Source of the DNA: an uncultured Ruminococcus sp.
Lineage (GTDB): Bacteria; Bacillota; Clostridia; Oscillospirales; Ruminococcaceae
Direction of reading: 5' to 3'
Assembly: GCA_947178575.1 (NCBI GenBank)
Contig: CAMWYX010000010.1
Span: forward strand, 1-61,281
Length of the DNA: 61,281 nt
Shown: positions 1 through 7,210 of the stretch, piece after piece
Position numbering within the stretch: position 1 is the stretch's first letter
Layout of the letters: each line of letters begins with the position of its first letter
The notes under the pieces: model-generated
Databases searched by the model: none
The model's input: only the letters and a program-made list of their open reading frames with translations
What the model was told of the DNA's origin: nothing
Position numbers and translations under genes: made by a program

Positions 1-55
1 GGTAAGATTCCTCCTCGGCGAATACAAGTCTCTCCCGTTCGTATTCTGATTATCA
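1..55 (+). repeat. 55-bp direct repeat, first copy (second at 1025-1079)
   Basis: Bases 1-55 match 1025-1079 without a mismatch, covering the last 15 codons, the stop and six following bases. Identity ends abruptly at base 56. Perfect nucleotide identity, including synonymous sites, indicates a recent duplication or gene conversion between neighbouring CAP/dockerin genes. Confidence 0.9.
2..49 (+). CDS. C-terminal end of a CAP/dockerin paralog (cut by window edge)
   Basis: An open frame enters from the left edge and stops with TGA at 47-49. Its last 15 residues, VRFLLGEYKSLPFVF, are identical to the C-terminus of the CAP/dockerin protein at 297-1073. The DNA of 1-55 is also identical to 1025-1079. 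This is therefore the tail of another member of the same tandem family, ending in the second dockerin helix. Nothing can be said about the missing N-terminal part. Confidence 0.75.
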   Translation, partial: VRFLLGEYKSLPFVF

Positions 56-82
56 GATACACAGTTCATTAAATATAAAAAG

Positions 83-112
83 TCTCCGGAAAATATTCCG
101 GAGATTTTTTTA
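83..112 (+). terminator. Intrinsic terminator after the partial CAP/dockerin gene
   Basis: Perfect 9-bp stem TCTCCGGAA (83-91) / TTCCGGAGA (96-104), loop AATA, followed by a run of T residues. It closes the transcription unit that enters from the left edge. Confidence 0.85.
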
Positions 113-120
113 ATACATCT

Positions 121-195
121 CGTAATTGTAGGGGAAAAAATCAGAATTTTGTGGTGCAAAGTCCGGAAAATAAGTGGTATAATCTAATCATAGAA
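121..195 (+). promoter_or_regulatory. Promoter and upstream box of the first CAP/dockerin gene
   Basis: The -10 box TATAAT is at 178-183 inside the 20-mer GGTATAATCTAATCATAGAA (176-195), which recurs exactly upstream of the second paralog at 2268-2287. No good -35 hexamer is present. A box CGTAATT followed by TAGG starts 57 nt before the -10 in both genes (121 and 2213), so an activator-dependent promoter is a reasonable inference. Confidence 0.65.
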
Positions 196-196
196 A

Positions 197-220
197 GAGA
201 ACAGAAAGTTAGAGGTTCTC
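197..220 (+). promoter_or_regulatory. 5'-leader hairpin, first CAP/dockerin gene
   Basis: GAGAAC (197-202) pairs with GTTCTC (215-220). The equivalent leader position of the second paralog (2293-2309) has GAAAAC/GTTTTC. A G-C pair is replaced by A-T, so pairing is preserved despite sequence change. This supports a real RNA stem close to the 5' end. Confidence 0.5.
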
Positions 221-257
221 AAAGGTAGGATAATGAATATACAAAGGGTATATTCGA

Positions 258-282
258 TGACCGGAATAACGGTCAGATTTTT
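258..282 (+). terminator. Attenuator-like hairpin just upstream of the CAP/dockerin RBS
   Basis: TGACCG (258-263) pairs with CGGTCA (270-275) and is followed by GATTTTT, two bases before the GGAGG ribosome-binding site (284-288). The shape is that of a weak intrinsic terminator within the leader. The second paralog has no equivalent; its leader is shorter. Whether it stops transcription is unknown. Confidence 0.4.
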
Positions 283-296
283 CGGAGGTGTGTATT

Positions 297-1073
297 ATGT
301 TAGGAACAATAATCAAGAAGGCTACAGGTTTTATATCAGCAGCAGTAATAGCAGCAACAGTAATGATAAGCAGTGCGACAGGAGCATTCGCAGCAGAGGA
401 AATCGCAGACAACGAACTCCGCTCAATGGCAAATGAAGTGGCAATGCTCGTAAACGAAGCAAGAGAAGAACTCGGACTTAAACCGCTTTACGTTGTACCG
501 TATCTCAACGAACTCGGCGACCTGAGAGCAAGCGAAATCGTTGACGATTTCAGCCACTCCAGAGGAGGACAGAGATTTTCAAGCGTTGTTGACAGAGAAA
601 TCGTCAGCTACGGATTAATAGCAGAGAACATCGCAGCAGGAAGCGATAATGCAGTCGATACATTCGAGCAGTGGAAAAATTCACCGAGCCACTGGAAATC
701 AATCACAAATCCGGACCTCACACATATCGGAATCGGCGTATACTACGACCCCGACAGCACATACGGCTGGTACTGGCAGCAGCTTTTCGTATCAACAAAT
801 CAGACATTTGAGGACCAGTATCTTCCGACCGAGTATGAAGTAGTTCCGGGAGCAGTAGGCGACATAACAGGCGACGGAATCATCAATTCATACGATTATA
901 TCGAGCTTACAAACTACATCTACAAGACAAAGAACCGTATTCCGGTATATCTCAACGATGCACAGCTTGAAACAGCAGACGTTTTCGCAGACGGAATCAT
1001 TTCTGAAGCTGATGCAAAAGTAATGGTAAGATTCCTCCTCGGCGAATACAAGTCTCTCCCGTTCGTATTCTGA
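297..1073 (+). CDS. Secreted CAP (SCP/PR1-like) domain protein with C-terminal dockerin
   Basis: 258 aa from ATG 297, chosen because GGAGG (284-288) lies 8 nt upstream; an in-frame GTG at 288 would sit on the RBS. A signal peptide (about residues 1-33, ending GAFA) precedes a CAP domain (about 45-170) with the family His/Glu signature: HSR, AENIAAG, SPSHW and THIGIGV. After a short linker come two calcium-loop repeats of a dockerin, DITGDGIINSYD and DVFADGIISEAD. By analogy with dockerin proteins it would be exported and held on a cohesin scaffold. The biochemical role of bacterial CAP domains is poorly defined. It has its own promoter and terminator and is a close paralog of 2342-3124. Confidence 0.88.
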   Translation: MLGTIIKKATGFISAAVIAATVMISSATGAFAAEEIADNELRSMANEVAMLVNEAREELGLKPLYVVPYLNELGDLRASEIVDDFSHSRGGQRFSSVVDREIVSYGLIAENIAAGSDNAVDTFEQWKNSPSHWKSITNPDLTHIGIGVYYDPDSTYGWYWQQLFVSTNQTFEDQYLPTEYEVVPGAVGDITGDGIINSYDYIELTNYIYKTKNRIPVYLNDAQLETADVFADGIISEADAKVMVRFLLGEYKSLPFVF

Positions 1074-1079
1074 TTATCA
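1025..1079 (+). repeat. 55-bp direct repeat, second copy
   Basis: Second copy of the 55-bp identity block, lying at the 3' end of the complete CAP/dockerin gene and running six bases past its stop codon. Confidence 0.9.
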
Positions 1080-1151
1080 ATAAAGAAATATTTTCAGATA
1101 ATCTAAAAATCATTGTTAAGTTTTTTCCTTCAGATATAAATTCACTTTCTG

Positions 1152-1186
1152 AAAAAACCGTCCTGACTTCTGTCGGACGGTTTTTT
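1152..1186. terminator. Bidirectional terminator between the CAP gene and the EcsC-like gene
   Basis: A 12-bp stem AAAAAACCGTCC (1152-1163) / GGACGGTTTTTT (1175-1186) separates two convergent genes. A T-tract is present at the 3' side on either strand. Confidence 0.85.
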
Positions 1187-1211
1187 CGTTTTATATAGTG
1201 AGACAAATTTT

Positions 1212-1991
1212 TTATTTTCCTGTTCTGAGCAGGAATCTTTTTTTGTATTTTATATTTGCGTATTTTGAAATACGCTTCATATATTTAAAATCATAAGCTC
1301 CGCCGACTGCTCCTACTATCGGTATTCCCTGTATGACTTTGGTATACATAAGTGCTGATGTCAGAGCGTGGCTTGTTGATATGGTTTGTTGTTCAACTGA
1401 ACACCCAATTGGTATTTCCGGACGGCGGATAAATTCTTCTATACGATTATCAATGACGGCAAGCTGTTCTCCGTCCGAAACCGCTCCTTCTATTATGAGA
1501 AGTATAAGATATTTTTCAGCGTTGCTGTTGTATCTGAAACCATATCGGAGCGAGATTTCATATATACATTTCAGTATCATTCCGGTGAATACAGGTATAT
1601 CCGGAAGTCCTGCACCGAAAAGTCCCATTCCGATTCCTGACGCTCCTGAAACGAAAATATTTATATTTCCGGAACGCTCTGCCGGACGGGTTATATTTTT
1701 CAATGCTTTTTCGTCTTGAAAGCATCTGTCGGCATGAAGCAGTATTCTGAAATCTCTTTCGAGTTGTTTTTTATTATATGTCTTTTCTATTATATCAGTT
1801 CCTTTTTCAAAAATGAGTGAAAACGCCTTTAAAAATGCTGTATCAATACTACCACGTAGTTTTTTCGGTATCTTTTCATCAAGAATACGGTTGATATGCA
1901 TTTTTTTCCCGGAATTTATTTTGTTCAGGAATTTTTCTTCTTCTGTGCAATTTCTGTGCCATTCTTTCTGATGAGCTGTAAAATTTCTCAT
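1212..1991 (-). CDS. EcsC family protein
   Basis: 259 aa on the minus strand, start ATG 1991 behind AAAGGAG. The C-terminal half has the EcsC-family pattern: a glycine-rich hydrophobic segment, GLPDIPVFTGMILKCIYEIS, and near the end GIPIVGAVGGAYDFKY. EcsC was named from the B. subtilis ecsABC operon, where EcsA/B form an ABC exporter; the function of EcsC is not established. Here it stands alone between two CAP/dockerin genes, with its own promoter at 2025-2053. The N-terminal ~90 residues are polar and lysine-rich, with no signal peptide, so it is probably cytoplasmic or membrane-associated. Confidence 0.75.
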   Translation of the reverse strand: MRNFTAHQKEWHRNCTEEEKFLNKINSGKKMHINRILDEKIPKKLRGSIDTAFLKAFSLIFEKGTDIIEKTYNKKQLERDFRILLHADRCFQDEKALKNITRPAERSGNINIFVSGASGIGMGLFGAGLPDIPVFTGMILKCIYEISLRYGFRYNSNAEKYLILLIIEGAVSDGEQLAVIDNRIEEFIRRPEIPIGCSVEQQTISTSHALTSALMYTKVIQGIPIVGAVGGAYDFKYMKRISKYANIKYKKRFLLRTGK

Positions 1992-2024
1992 GATAAAACT
2001 CCTTTTTCCGAATCGTTACACATT

Positions 2025-2053
2025 ATTATATCACAAACCGGCTCAGATTGCAA
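2025..2053 (-). promoter_or_regulatory. Promoter of the EcsC-like gene
   Basis: On the minus strand TTGCAA (2048-2053), a 17-bp spacer, then TATAAT (2025-2030), 34 nt before the start codon. The 350-nt gap 1992-2341 otherwise holds only the divergent CAP/dockerin promoter; no further gene was seen in it. Confidence 0.7.
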
Positions 2054-2212
2054 CCGAAACTGAAAATCTTGAAAAAATAAACTTATAGTATAGTTTGCGG
2101 TTTATTTATCTCAGTGCAAAAAAATAATAAATTTTCTGATATAAACTAAAAGTATAATTTTCGCTGATTTACAGAAGTTTAATAGCGTTTGTGCATTATG
2201 TATTATACATGA

Positions 2213-2309
2213 CGTAATTTTTAGGCATTAAATCTTGATTATAGGGTATGAAAAGAGGTTTCCATATGGTATAATCTAATCATAGAAGAAAAGAAAACAT
2301 CAGGTTTTC
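2213..2309 (+). promoter_or_regulatory. Promoter, upstream box and leader hairpin of the second CAP/dockerin gene
   Basis: CGTAATT box at 2213, -10 TATAAT at 2270-2275 in the conserved 20-mer 2268-2287, and hairpin GAAAAC (2293-2298)/GTTTTC (2304-2309). Aligned without gaps to 121-195, the box-to--10 distance is 57 nt in both genes, while the sequence between is largely diverged. The leader lacks the attenuator-like hairpin of the first paralog. Confidence 0.65.
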
Positions 2310-2341
2310 AAGTGTGTATATGATTTAATGGAGGTTTTATT

Positions 2342-3124
2342 ATGATGACTACTAAGAAGATTTTTTCAAGAACTATAGGTTTTGTTTCCGCTTGCATGAT
2401 GACTCTCACAATGGCAGCTTATGTTCCGGCAAAGGCTGATAACGCTCCTACAGAAGAGCAGACCGCTAAACTTATCAACGAAATAGAAATCTTTGTTAAT
2501 CAGGCAAGAAAAGAAGCAGGTCTCAAACCCGTATACGTTGTTCCTTATCTCAACGAAGTAGCAGCAGTAAGAGCTGAAGAATCTTCTGAGAGCTTTGCAC
2601 ATACAAGAAACGGCGGTACAGAAGGATTCGAGACAATTATTGATACAGATATAGCTCCTTATGGATTTGCAGCAGAGAATCTCGCCTGCGGATTCGGCGA
2701 TACAGAAACAACATTCGAGCAGTGGAGACATTCAGAAAAACACTGGGCATCTATCGTAAATCCGACAATCACACATATGGGCGTTGGTGTTTACTACGAC
2801 CCTGAAAAGCCGTATGAGTGGTACTGGCAGCAGACATTTATCAGAAGTGATGTTGAATTTGCAGACCAGTATCTCCCATCTGATACAGTTGTAGTTCCGA
2901 CAGGTGACGGCGACGTTGACGGAGATGCATCAATAAGCGTATTTGATTACACTCTTATCACAGATTATGTACGTAAACAGCATGAAAAGTATCCTGTATA
3001 CTTCAACGAAGCACAGCGTGAGGCTGCTGACTGCTTCAGAGACGGTCTCATTACAGAAGCTGATGCAAAAGTAGTATGCAGATACCTCCTCGGCGAATAT
3101 GATTCAGTTGTTTTTGAATTTTGA
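2342..3124 (+). CDS. Secreted CAP domain protein with C-terminal dockerin (paralog 2)
   Basis: 260 aa, start ATG 2342 behind GGAGG; ATG 2345 is an alternative. The signal peptide ends near AAYVPAKA (residue about 32). The CAP domain keeps FAHTR, AENLACG, SEKHW and THMGVGV. The dockerin repeats are DVDGDASISVFD and DCFRDGLITEAD, followed by the same LLGEY-x-S-x-x-F ending as the other copies. Protein similarity to 297-1073 runs the full length, but the DNA has diverged, so this is the older duplicate. Both are predicted cell-surface or cellulosome-associated proteins. Expression probably responds to the same signal because the promoter and leader are shared. Confidence 0.88.
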   Translation: MMTTKKIFSRTIGFVSACMMTLTMAAYVPAKADNAPTEEQTAKLINEIEIFVNQARKEAGLKPVYVVPYLNEVAAVRAEESSESFAHTRNGGTEGFETIIDTDIAPYGFAAENLACGFGDTETTFEQWRHSEKHWASIVNPTITHMGVGVYYDPEKPYEWYWQQTFIRSDVEFADQYLPSDTVVVPTGDGDVDGDASISVFDYTLITDYVRKQHEKYPVYFNEAQREAADCFRDGLITEADAKVVCRYLLGEYDSVVFEF

Positions 3125-3179
3125 TTTATAATCTTGAATTATGACAGGAGGTGAAAGGCTATATATTTAACGGAAAAAT

Positions 3180-3212
3180 AAGACTGTACAGTTGATTCTG
3201 TACAGTCTTTTC
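3180..3212. terminator. Terminator after the second CAP/dockerin gene
   Basis: Perfect 12-bp stem AAGACTGTACAG (3180-3191) / CTGTACAGTCTT (3198-3209), loop TTGATT, then TTTT. It sits between convergent genes and can serve the plus strand well. Confidence 0.85.
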
Positions 3213-3232
3213 GTTGTCTGAAGTATATTTTG

Positions 3233-4252
3233 TTATTTTTTAAAAGGCAAATCGCTTATTTTATAAATTCCTGCATCTGTCTGCTGAATAATGAGGGCAT
3301 CAATCGGACTTATTCCGGCAGTACCGTCAGCATCGGCATTGATAAGTCCCTGTCTGCTGATTGTATATTTATCTTTGTTTCCGCAGTATTGGAGGATAAG
3401 AGTTGAATCGGCGACTGAAAGTTCTCCGTCGCAGTTTGCATCTCCTGCGAGTGTGATTTCGGAGGGGGTCATGGTTGTTGTGACCGGAATTTTTGTAGTA
3501 GTTGTTGTTGTTGTCGCTGGTTTTGTGATAGTCGTTGTAACAGGCAGAGAGTCGGAAATAGCAATATAGCCGTCACAGCTTTTGTCAATATATTTTAGCG
3601 TCGAACACTTTTCTATATGTTCTGAATCAGCGGTAAAATTATAGTTTGTATCATCATTATATATTCCCTTTGTGAATGTCCATGCCTGCATCAGCTTTCC
3701 GGTAGAATTATCATTGAATGTTGTGAATTTATCTTTCATCTTTATACTTTCCCTATAGACTATATCCAGCGGATAGACATCGCCTACACTTGAATCACTG
3801 GGAATATTAAATGTAATTTCGGTAAGAACACCCGATATTCCGGCATTGCAGTCACCTGAGGTTGAAATAAAAATCCCTTTCATTCCGTAGTCTTCTGCGG
3901 TAGCGTCATAAGAAGCCTGGAACATTAACATATCGGCAGCCGCTCCTTTTTTTACTTTTGGATTTCCTGAATTATTTTCCTCTATTTCAAGACGTGGGTC
4001 ATAGTATATATGCAGACCGGTTGAAGCATATGAATAATCTTCTGTATCAACCATTACCTGAACTTTAACAGTTCTGTTATACGGTACTTCGTCAAGAAGT
4101 ATTTTTGACAATGTAATTGTCGGCTTGATTTCTGAATCCGATATTTCAGCCGGAGTAAATCCGTTATCGGCGGAGGCATTCACATTAAGTGCGGAAGTTC
4201 CGGCGGTAATGATTAACGCTGTGAATACGGAGATTATTTTTTTAAAATTCAT
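3233..4252 (-). CDS. Small adaptor scaffoldin: cohesin - Thr linker - dockerin (ScaC-like)
   Basis: 339 aa with a signal peptide (about 1-27). Residues about 44-232 form a single cohesin-type beta-sandwich (GLHIYYDPRLEIEE, KKGAAADMLMFQ, TEITFNIP, LMQAWTFTKG). A Thr-rich linker (about 238-262) follows, then a dockerin (269-339) with loops DANCDGELSVAD and DADGTAGISPID. The order matches the R. flavefaciens ScaC adaptor, which docks on the primary scaffoldin and presents a cohesin of another specificity. The dockerin is of the same type as that of the neighbouring cellulase, so both should compete for the same cohesins, and the adaptor's own cohesin must recognise a different dockerin set. Assignment as ScaC itself is inference. 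Confidence 0.82.
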   Translation of the reverse strand: MNFKKIISVFTALIITAGTSALNVNASADNGFTPAEISDSEIKPTITLSKILLDEVPYNRTVKVQVMVDTEDYSYASTGLHIYYDPRLEIEENNSGNPKVKKGAAADMLMFQASYDATAEDYGMKGIFISTSGDCNAGISGVLTEITFNIPSDSSVGDVYPLDIVYRESIKMKDKFTTFNDNSTGKLMQAWTFTKGIYNDDTNYNFTADSEHIEKCSTLKYIDKSCDGYIAISDSLPVTTTITKPATTTTTTTKIPVTTTMTPSEITLAGDANCDGELSVADSTLILQYCGNKDKYTISRQGLINADADGTAGISPIDALIIQQTDAGIYKISDLPFKK

Positions 4253-4300
4253 TAGAAATCCCTCTTTCTTGTTTTTGCGGAATAATCCGGTAAAAGTAAT

Positions 4301-4336
4301 AAAAGTCCTGTTTCTGTAGTAAAACAGGACTTTTTT
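4301..4336. terminator. Bidirectional hairpin between the cellulase and the scaffoldin gene
   Basis: AAGTCCTGTTT (4303-4313) pairs with AAACAGGACTT (4322-4332), with A-tract and T-tract on either side, so it works for the minus-strand cellulase mRNA. No clear promoter lies between it and the scaffoldin start at 4252, so the adaptor may be expressed by read-through. Confidence 0.75.
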
Positions 4337-4394
4337 AATTTTGTTGATAATATGATTTCAGATAGTCAGCAATTCAGAAAAATCTGAGATTGAA

Positions 4395-6539
4395 TTATTT
4401 GGAAAGCGGAATCTGTTCCATTGTATAGACACCTGCATCAAGCTGTTGTATTACGAGAGCATCAACAGCTGAGAGACCGGATTCGCCGTCAACATCGGCA
4501 TTGAGTTTTCCGGCATCTGTGATAGTGTATTTATCTCTGTTTCCGAGATACTGGAGAAGAAGTGTAGCATCGGCAACAGTAACTTCGCCGTCGCAGTTTA
4601 CATCGCCGTATGCAATTTTTTCGGACGGATTGCTTGTGGGTTCTTGTGTCGGAGGCTGTATCTCGTTGCCGAATGAATAGCTGGTCATTTCGGCTGTCTT
4701 GTCGTCGCACCACCAAATCTGAATCTGTGCGGAAGAAATGCTTGCCGGAATTGAAGATATATCAACTTCAACCGTAAGTTTTCCGTCGGAAGCGATTTTG
4801 CCCTCCCATTCAAGGGAAGTCCAGTCATCACCCATATATCCCACACAGCCGTTTGTTGTTGAACCGGCATCGCCTTCGATTACAAATGTAAGCTTATCAG
4901 AACCCTTTCTGTCAGCCATGGAGATTTCATAAACCTTTGTATCATCTTCAGGTGGGTCTGTGATATCGCCTTTGCCCTCGCCGATAATGGCAATAGCGGT
5001 GATACTTGTCTTGCCGTTTGTTCTTGCAAAGAGATGAGCAATATCTTTTACGTCACGGTTTTTGCCTTCCCAGGCAGCAGCTATATGCTGTGACGAATAG
5101 TAAGCGATACCTTTTTCCTCATCAACATCATAATGTTTTATTTCTGTCCAGTCGTCCCAGTCGGCATCACATACGGCGATTACCGGAATATCTCCTGTAA
5201 ACTTGATGGCAACATCGCCGTCTTTGAGGTCAGCCCATGAAACATCAAGACCGGGTGTACAGTTGCCGTTTTCAACGGAAGCGTCAATATTGTATGTCTT
5301 ATCGATAATCTGTTTACCTGTTGTGATGTCGTCGTGTTCGATAACGGGTGATTTTCTTGCACTTCCCCATACTACTGATTTATCGTTCATGACTTCAACC
5401 ATTTTATCCACAACCGGCTCGGAAGCCTCGTACCATGTGCAGTTTTTTCTGTCGAGATAGCCGTGAGCTTCACCGCCGTTGTTTGCGATTACGTTATTAT
5501 CCCAGAGAACACAGGGCATACCCATTTCCTTTGTAGTCTTGATATAAGCCTCAGCCCATTCAACACGTGCATCGGTGTTTCCGAAGTTTGAGGCACTGAA
5601 TTCGCCGAGAACTACAGGAATATCCTTATCGCCGAATGTCTTTCTGATACCGTCGAGGATTGTTGTCAGTTCATTTGAATATGCTGTGGTGAATGTGCTG
5701 TGGTCTGCTATTTTGTCGTCCATAGCGAATCCGTAAGGCGAATATGCGTGAACGGAAACGGCAACATAATCATCATCGGGAACAACCACGCCAGCCATCA
5801 TGGTGGTATCGCTGGAAGCACAGTAACCCGGAATCATGATAAGACGTGAATCGCTGTATGGTGAGTCAACGCCTCTGATAACATTAACAGCATCTGCATT
5901 TATCTTGTTTATAGTATCAACTTCGTCCTTTGTCGGTCCCCACCATTCGTGGTCAGTACCTGTGGCACGAGGTTCGTTCATGGTTTCAAATACGAGGTGC
6001 TGGTCATAATCCTTGAAAGCTTCTGCAATCTGTTTCCAAAGGGCTGAAACATAACCTGTGATTTCCTCATAGTCTGCACCGAGTGTTGAACGGTTCTGAT
6101 AGGGCTCTTCGTGGTGGAGGTTGAGGATAACGTACATACCGTTATCGTAGCAGTAATCAACGACTTCCTTTACACGTGCGAGCCATGCGTCATCGATTTT
6201 GTAGCCGTTGTTTTTGTCAACGTGCTGGAACCACGTTACAGGAACACGGACAGTATTGAAACCCTTGGCTTTTACGGTATCAATCATTTCTTTTGTTGTA
6301 ACTGGGTTGCCCCATTTTGTTTCGGCTTCAAGACCCATAGACGGGAGATTTCCGTCATAGGAATCGAGGGTATTTCCGAGGTTCCAGCCGAGCTGCATTG
6401 CTTCTGTTATTTCAAATGCGGTGAGTTCGTCAGCCGCATCTGTTGTAAACTGCATCGGAGCGAGTTTAACGCCGGAGATAAGGCATACGGCAGCGGCAGC
6501 GGTGCTGAAAAATCGTGATATTTTTGTTTTGATAAACAT
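4395..6539 (-). CDS. GH5 endoglucanase with two beta-sandwich modules and dockerin
   Basis: 714 aa. A signal peptide (about 1-36) precedes a GH5 catalytic domain (about 45-395) with LGWNLGNTLDS, the LHH segment at 141-143, acid/base Glu189 (ETMNEPR) and nucleophile Glu313 (VVLGEFSAS); the style resembles subfamily GH5_4. Two modules follow, about 412-522 (Trp-rich, VSWADLKDGDVAIKF, ending AIAIIGEG) and about 534-626 (GCVGYMGDDWTSLEWEG, QIQIWWCDD), with the look of carbohydrate-binding beta-sandwiches of ruminococcal cellulases. Dockerin 644-714 has loops DVNCDGEVTVAD and DVDGESGLSAVD. It would hydrolyse internal beta-1,4 bonds of cellulose or mixed glucans outside the cell while bound to a scaffoldin. 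Own promoter at 6576-6604 with a palindrome at the start site. Confidence 0.92.
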   Translation of the reverse strand: MFIKTKISRFFSTAAAAVCLISGVKLAPMQFTTDAADELTAFEITEAMQLGWNLGNTLDSYDGNLPSMGLEAETKWGNPVTTKEMIDTVKAKGFNTVRVPVTWFQHVDKNNGYKIDDAWLARVKEVVDYCYDNGMYVILNLHHEEPYQNRSTLGADYEEITGYVSALWKQIAEAFKDYDQHLVFETMNEPRATGTDHEWWGPTKDEVDTINKINADAVNVIRGVDSPYSDSRLIMIPGYCASSDTTMMAGVVVPDDDYVAVSVHAYSPYGFAMDDKIADHSTFTTAYSNELTTILDGIRKTFGDKDIPVVLGEFSASNFGNTDARVEWAEAYIKTTKEMGMPCVLWDNNVIANNGGEAHGYLDRKNCTWYEASEPVVDKMVEVMNDKSVVWGSARKSPVIEHDDITTGKQIIDKTYNIDASVENGNCTPGLDVSWADLKDGDVAIKFTGDIPVIAVCDADWDDWTEIKHYDVDEEKGIAYYSSQHIAAAWEGKNRDVKDIAHLFARTNGKTSITAIAIIGEGKGDITDPPEDDTKVYEISMADRKGSDKLTFVIEGDAGSTTNGCVGYMGDDWTSLEWEGKIASDGKLTVEVDISSIPASISSAQIQIWWCDDKTAEMTSYSFGNEIQPPTQEPTSNPSEKIAYGDVNCDGEVTVADATLLLQYLGNRDKYTITDAGKLNADVDGESGLSAVDALVIQQLDAGVYTMEQIPLSK

Positions 6540-6555
6540 GAATAAAATCCTTTCT

Positions 6556-6604
6556 CTGCAATAGATTGCAGTGTCATTATAATCATTTTAATTATGTGGA
6601 AACA
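6556..6604 (-). promoter_or_regulatory. Cellulase promoter with palindromic operator at the start site
   Basis: On the minus strand TATAAT (6576-6581) has a weak -35, TGTTTC (6599-6604), 17 bp upstream. Directly downstream, at the expected transcription start, lies the perfect palindrome CTGCAAT-CT-ATTGCAG (6556-6571). The position suggests a repressor site; alternatively it forms a protective hairpin at the mRNA 5' end. Confidence 0.6.
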
Positions 6605-6767
6605 GGACACAGAAATTTCCCTCACAGATTTATTTTAGCATATTGCCCCAAAAATTTCAAGGGACTCTGTTAAATGTGCTGTAGAATTTTACATCTGAAT
6701 TTTAGTTATTTTGCCTATTCCTGAAACAAGATAAATAAATATTTGTGTATATTTTATTAATTGATTA

Positions 6768-7178
6768 TTATTTCATGTGCTTAGTTACAAATCGGTTAGC
6801 GAAATCTGTTTTGGTTTCCCAGTCATCGCCTATAAATTTATGACAGGTTTTCTTGAACCATTCAATATCTTCTTCCATTAGTTTTATGCGAGTGCTTGTT
6901 TTATCTGCTTCAAGAGCAGCCTGAACGGCAGCTTTTTCGTAATTTGAGACCCATTGTTTGACGTGTTCTATATCGTAGCCGTTTTTCTCAACTATTTTTT
7001 CGGGAGTGGTATTTCCACGGAGAATATCTCTTGCGAATTTATTTTGTTTATCCTTGCCCGGGTCTGGTTTCGGAGGCGGTTTTTCTTCCGGTTGTGCGTT
7101 GGAATTTGAAGAACAGGCGGTGACTACAATAATAAGTATAATGAATACCATAAATATAACTGCTTCCCTGTCAGTCAT
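6768..7178 (-). CDS. Small membrane-anchored or lipoprotein of unknown function
   Basis: 136 aa. ATG 7178 is chosen because GGAGGCG lies just upstream; longer in-frame starts would overlap the methionine synthase gene. One hydrophobic segment (about 8-21, VIFMVFIILIIVVTAC) ends in a possible lipobox VTAC. It is followed by a Pro/Lys-rich linker and a charged helical region (about 45-136). The positive N-region expected for a signal peptide is weak, so a simple membrane anchor is equally possible. The gene follows metH by 32 nt and may belong to the pheA-metH transcript. No family recognised. Confidence 0.6.
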   Translation of the reverse strand: MTDREAVIFMVFIILIIVVTACSSNSNAQPEEKPPPKPDPGKDKQNKFARDILRGNTTPEKIVEKNGYDIEHVKQWVSNYEKAAVQAALEADKTSTRIKLMEEDIEWFKKTCHKFIGDDWETKTDFANRFVTKHMK

Positions 7179-7210
7179 AAAATCGCCTCCTTGTAGCTGT
7201 TTAACTGTTT

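Noticed and set aside
3143-3175. Strong Shine-Dalgarno-like AGGAGGTG after the second CAP gene
   Set aside because: The only start-like codon leads to a stop within a few codons and a terminator follows directly.
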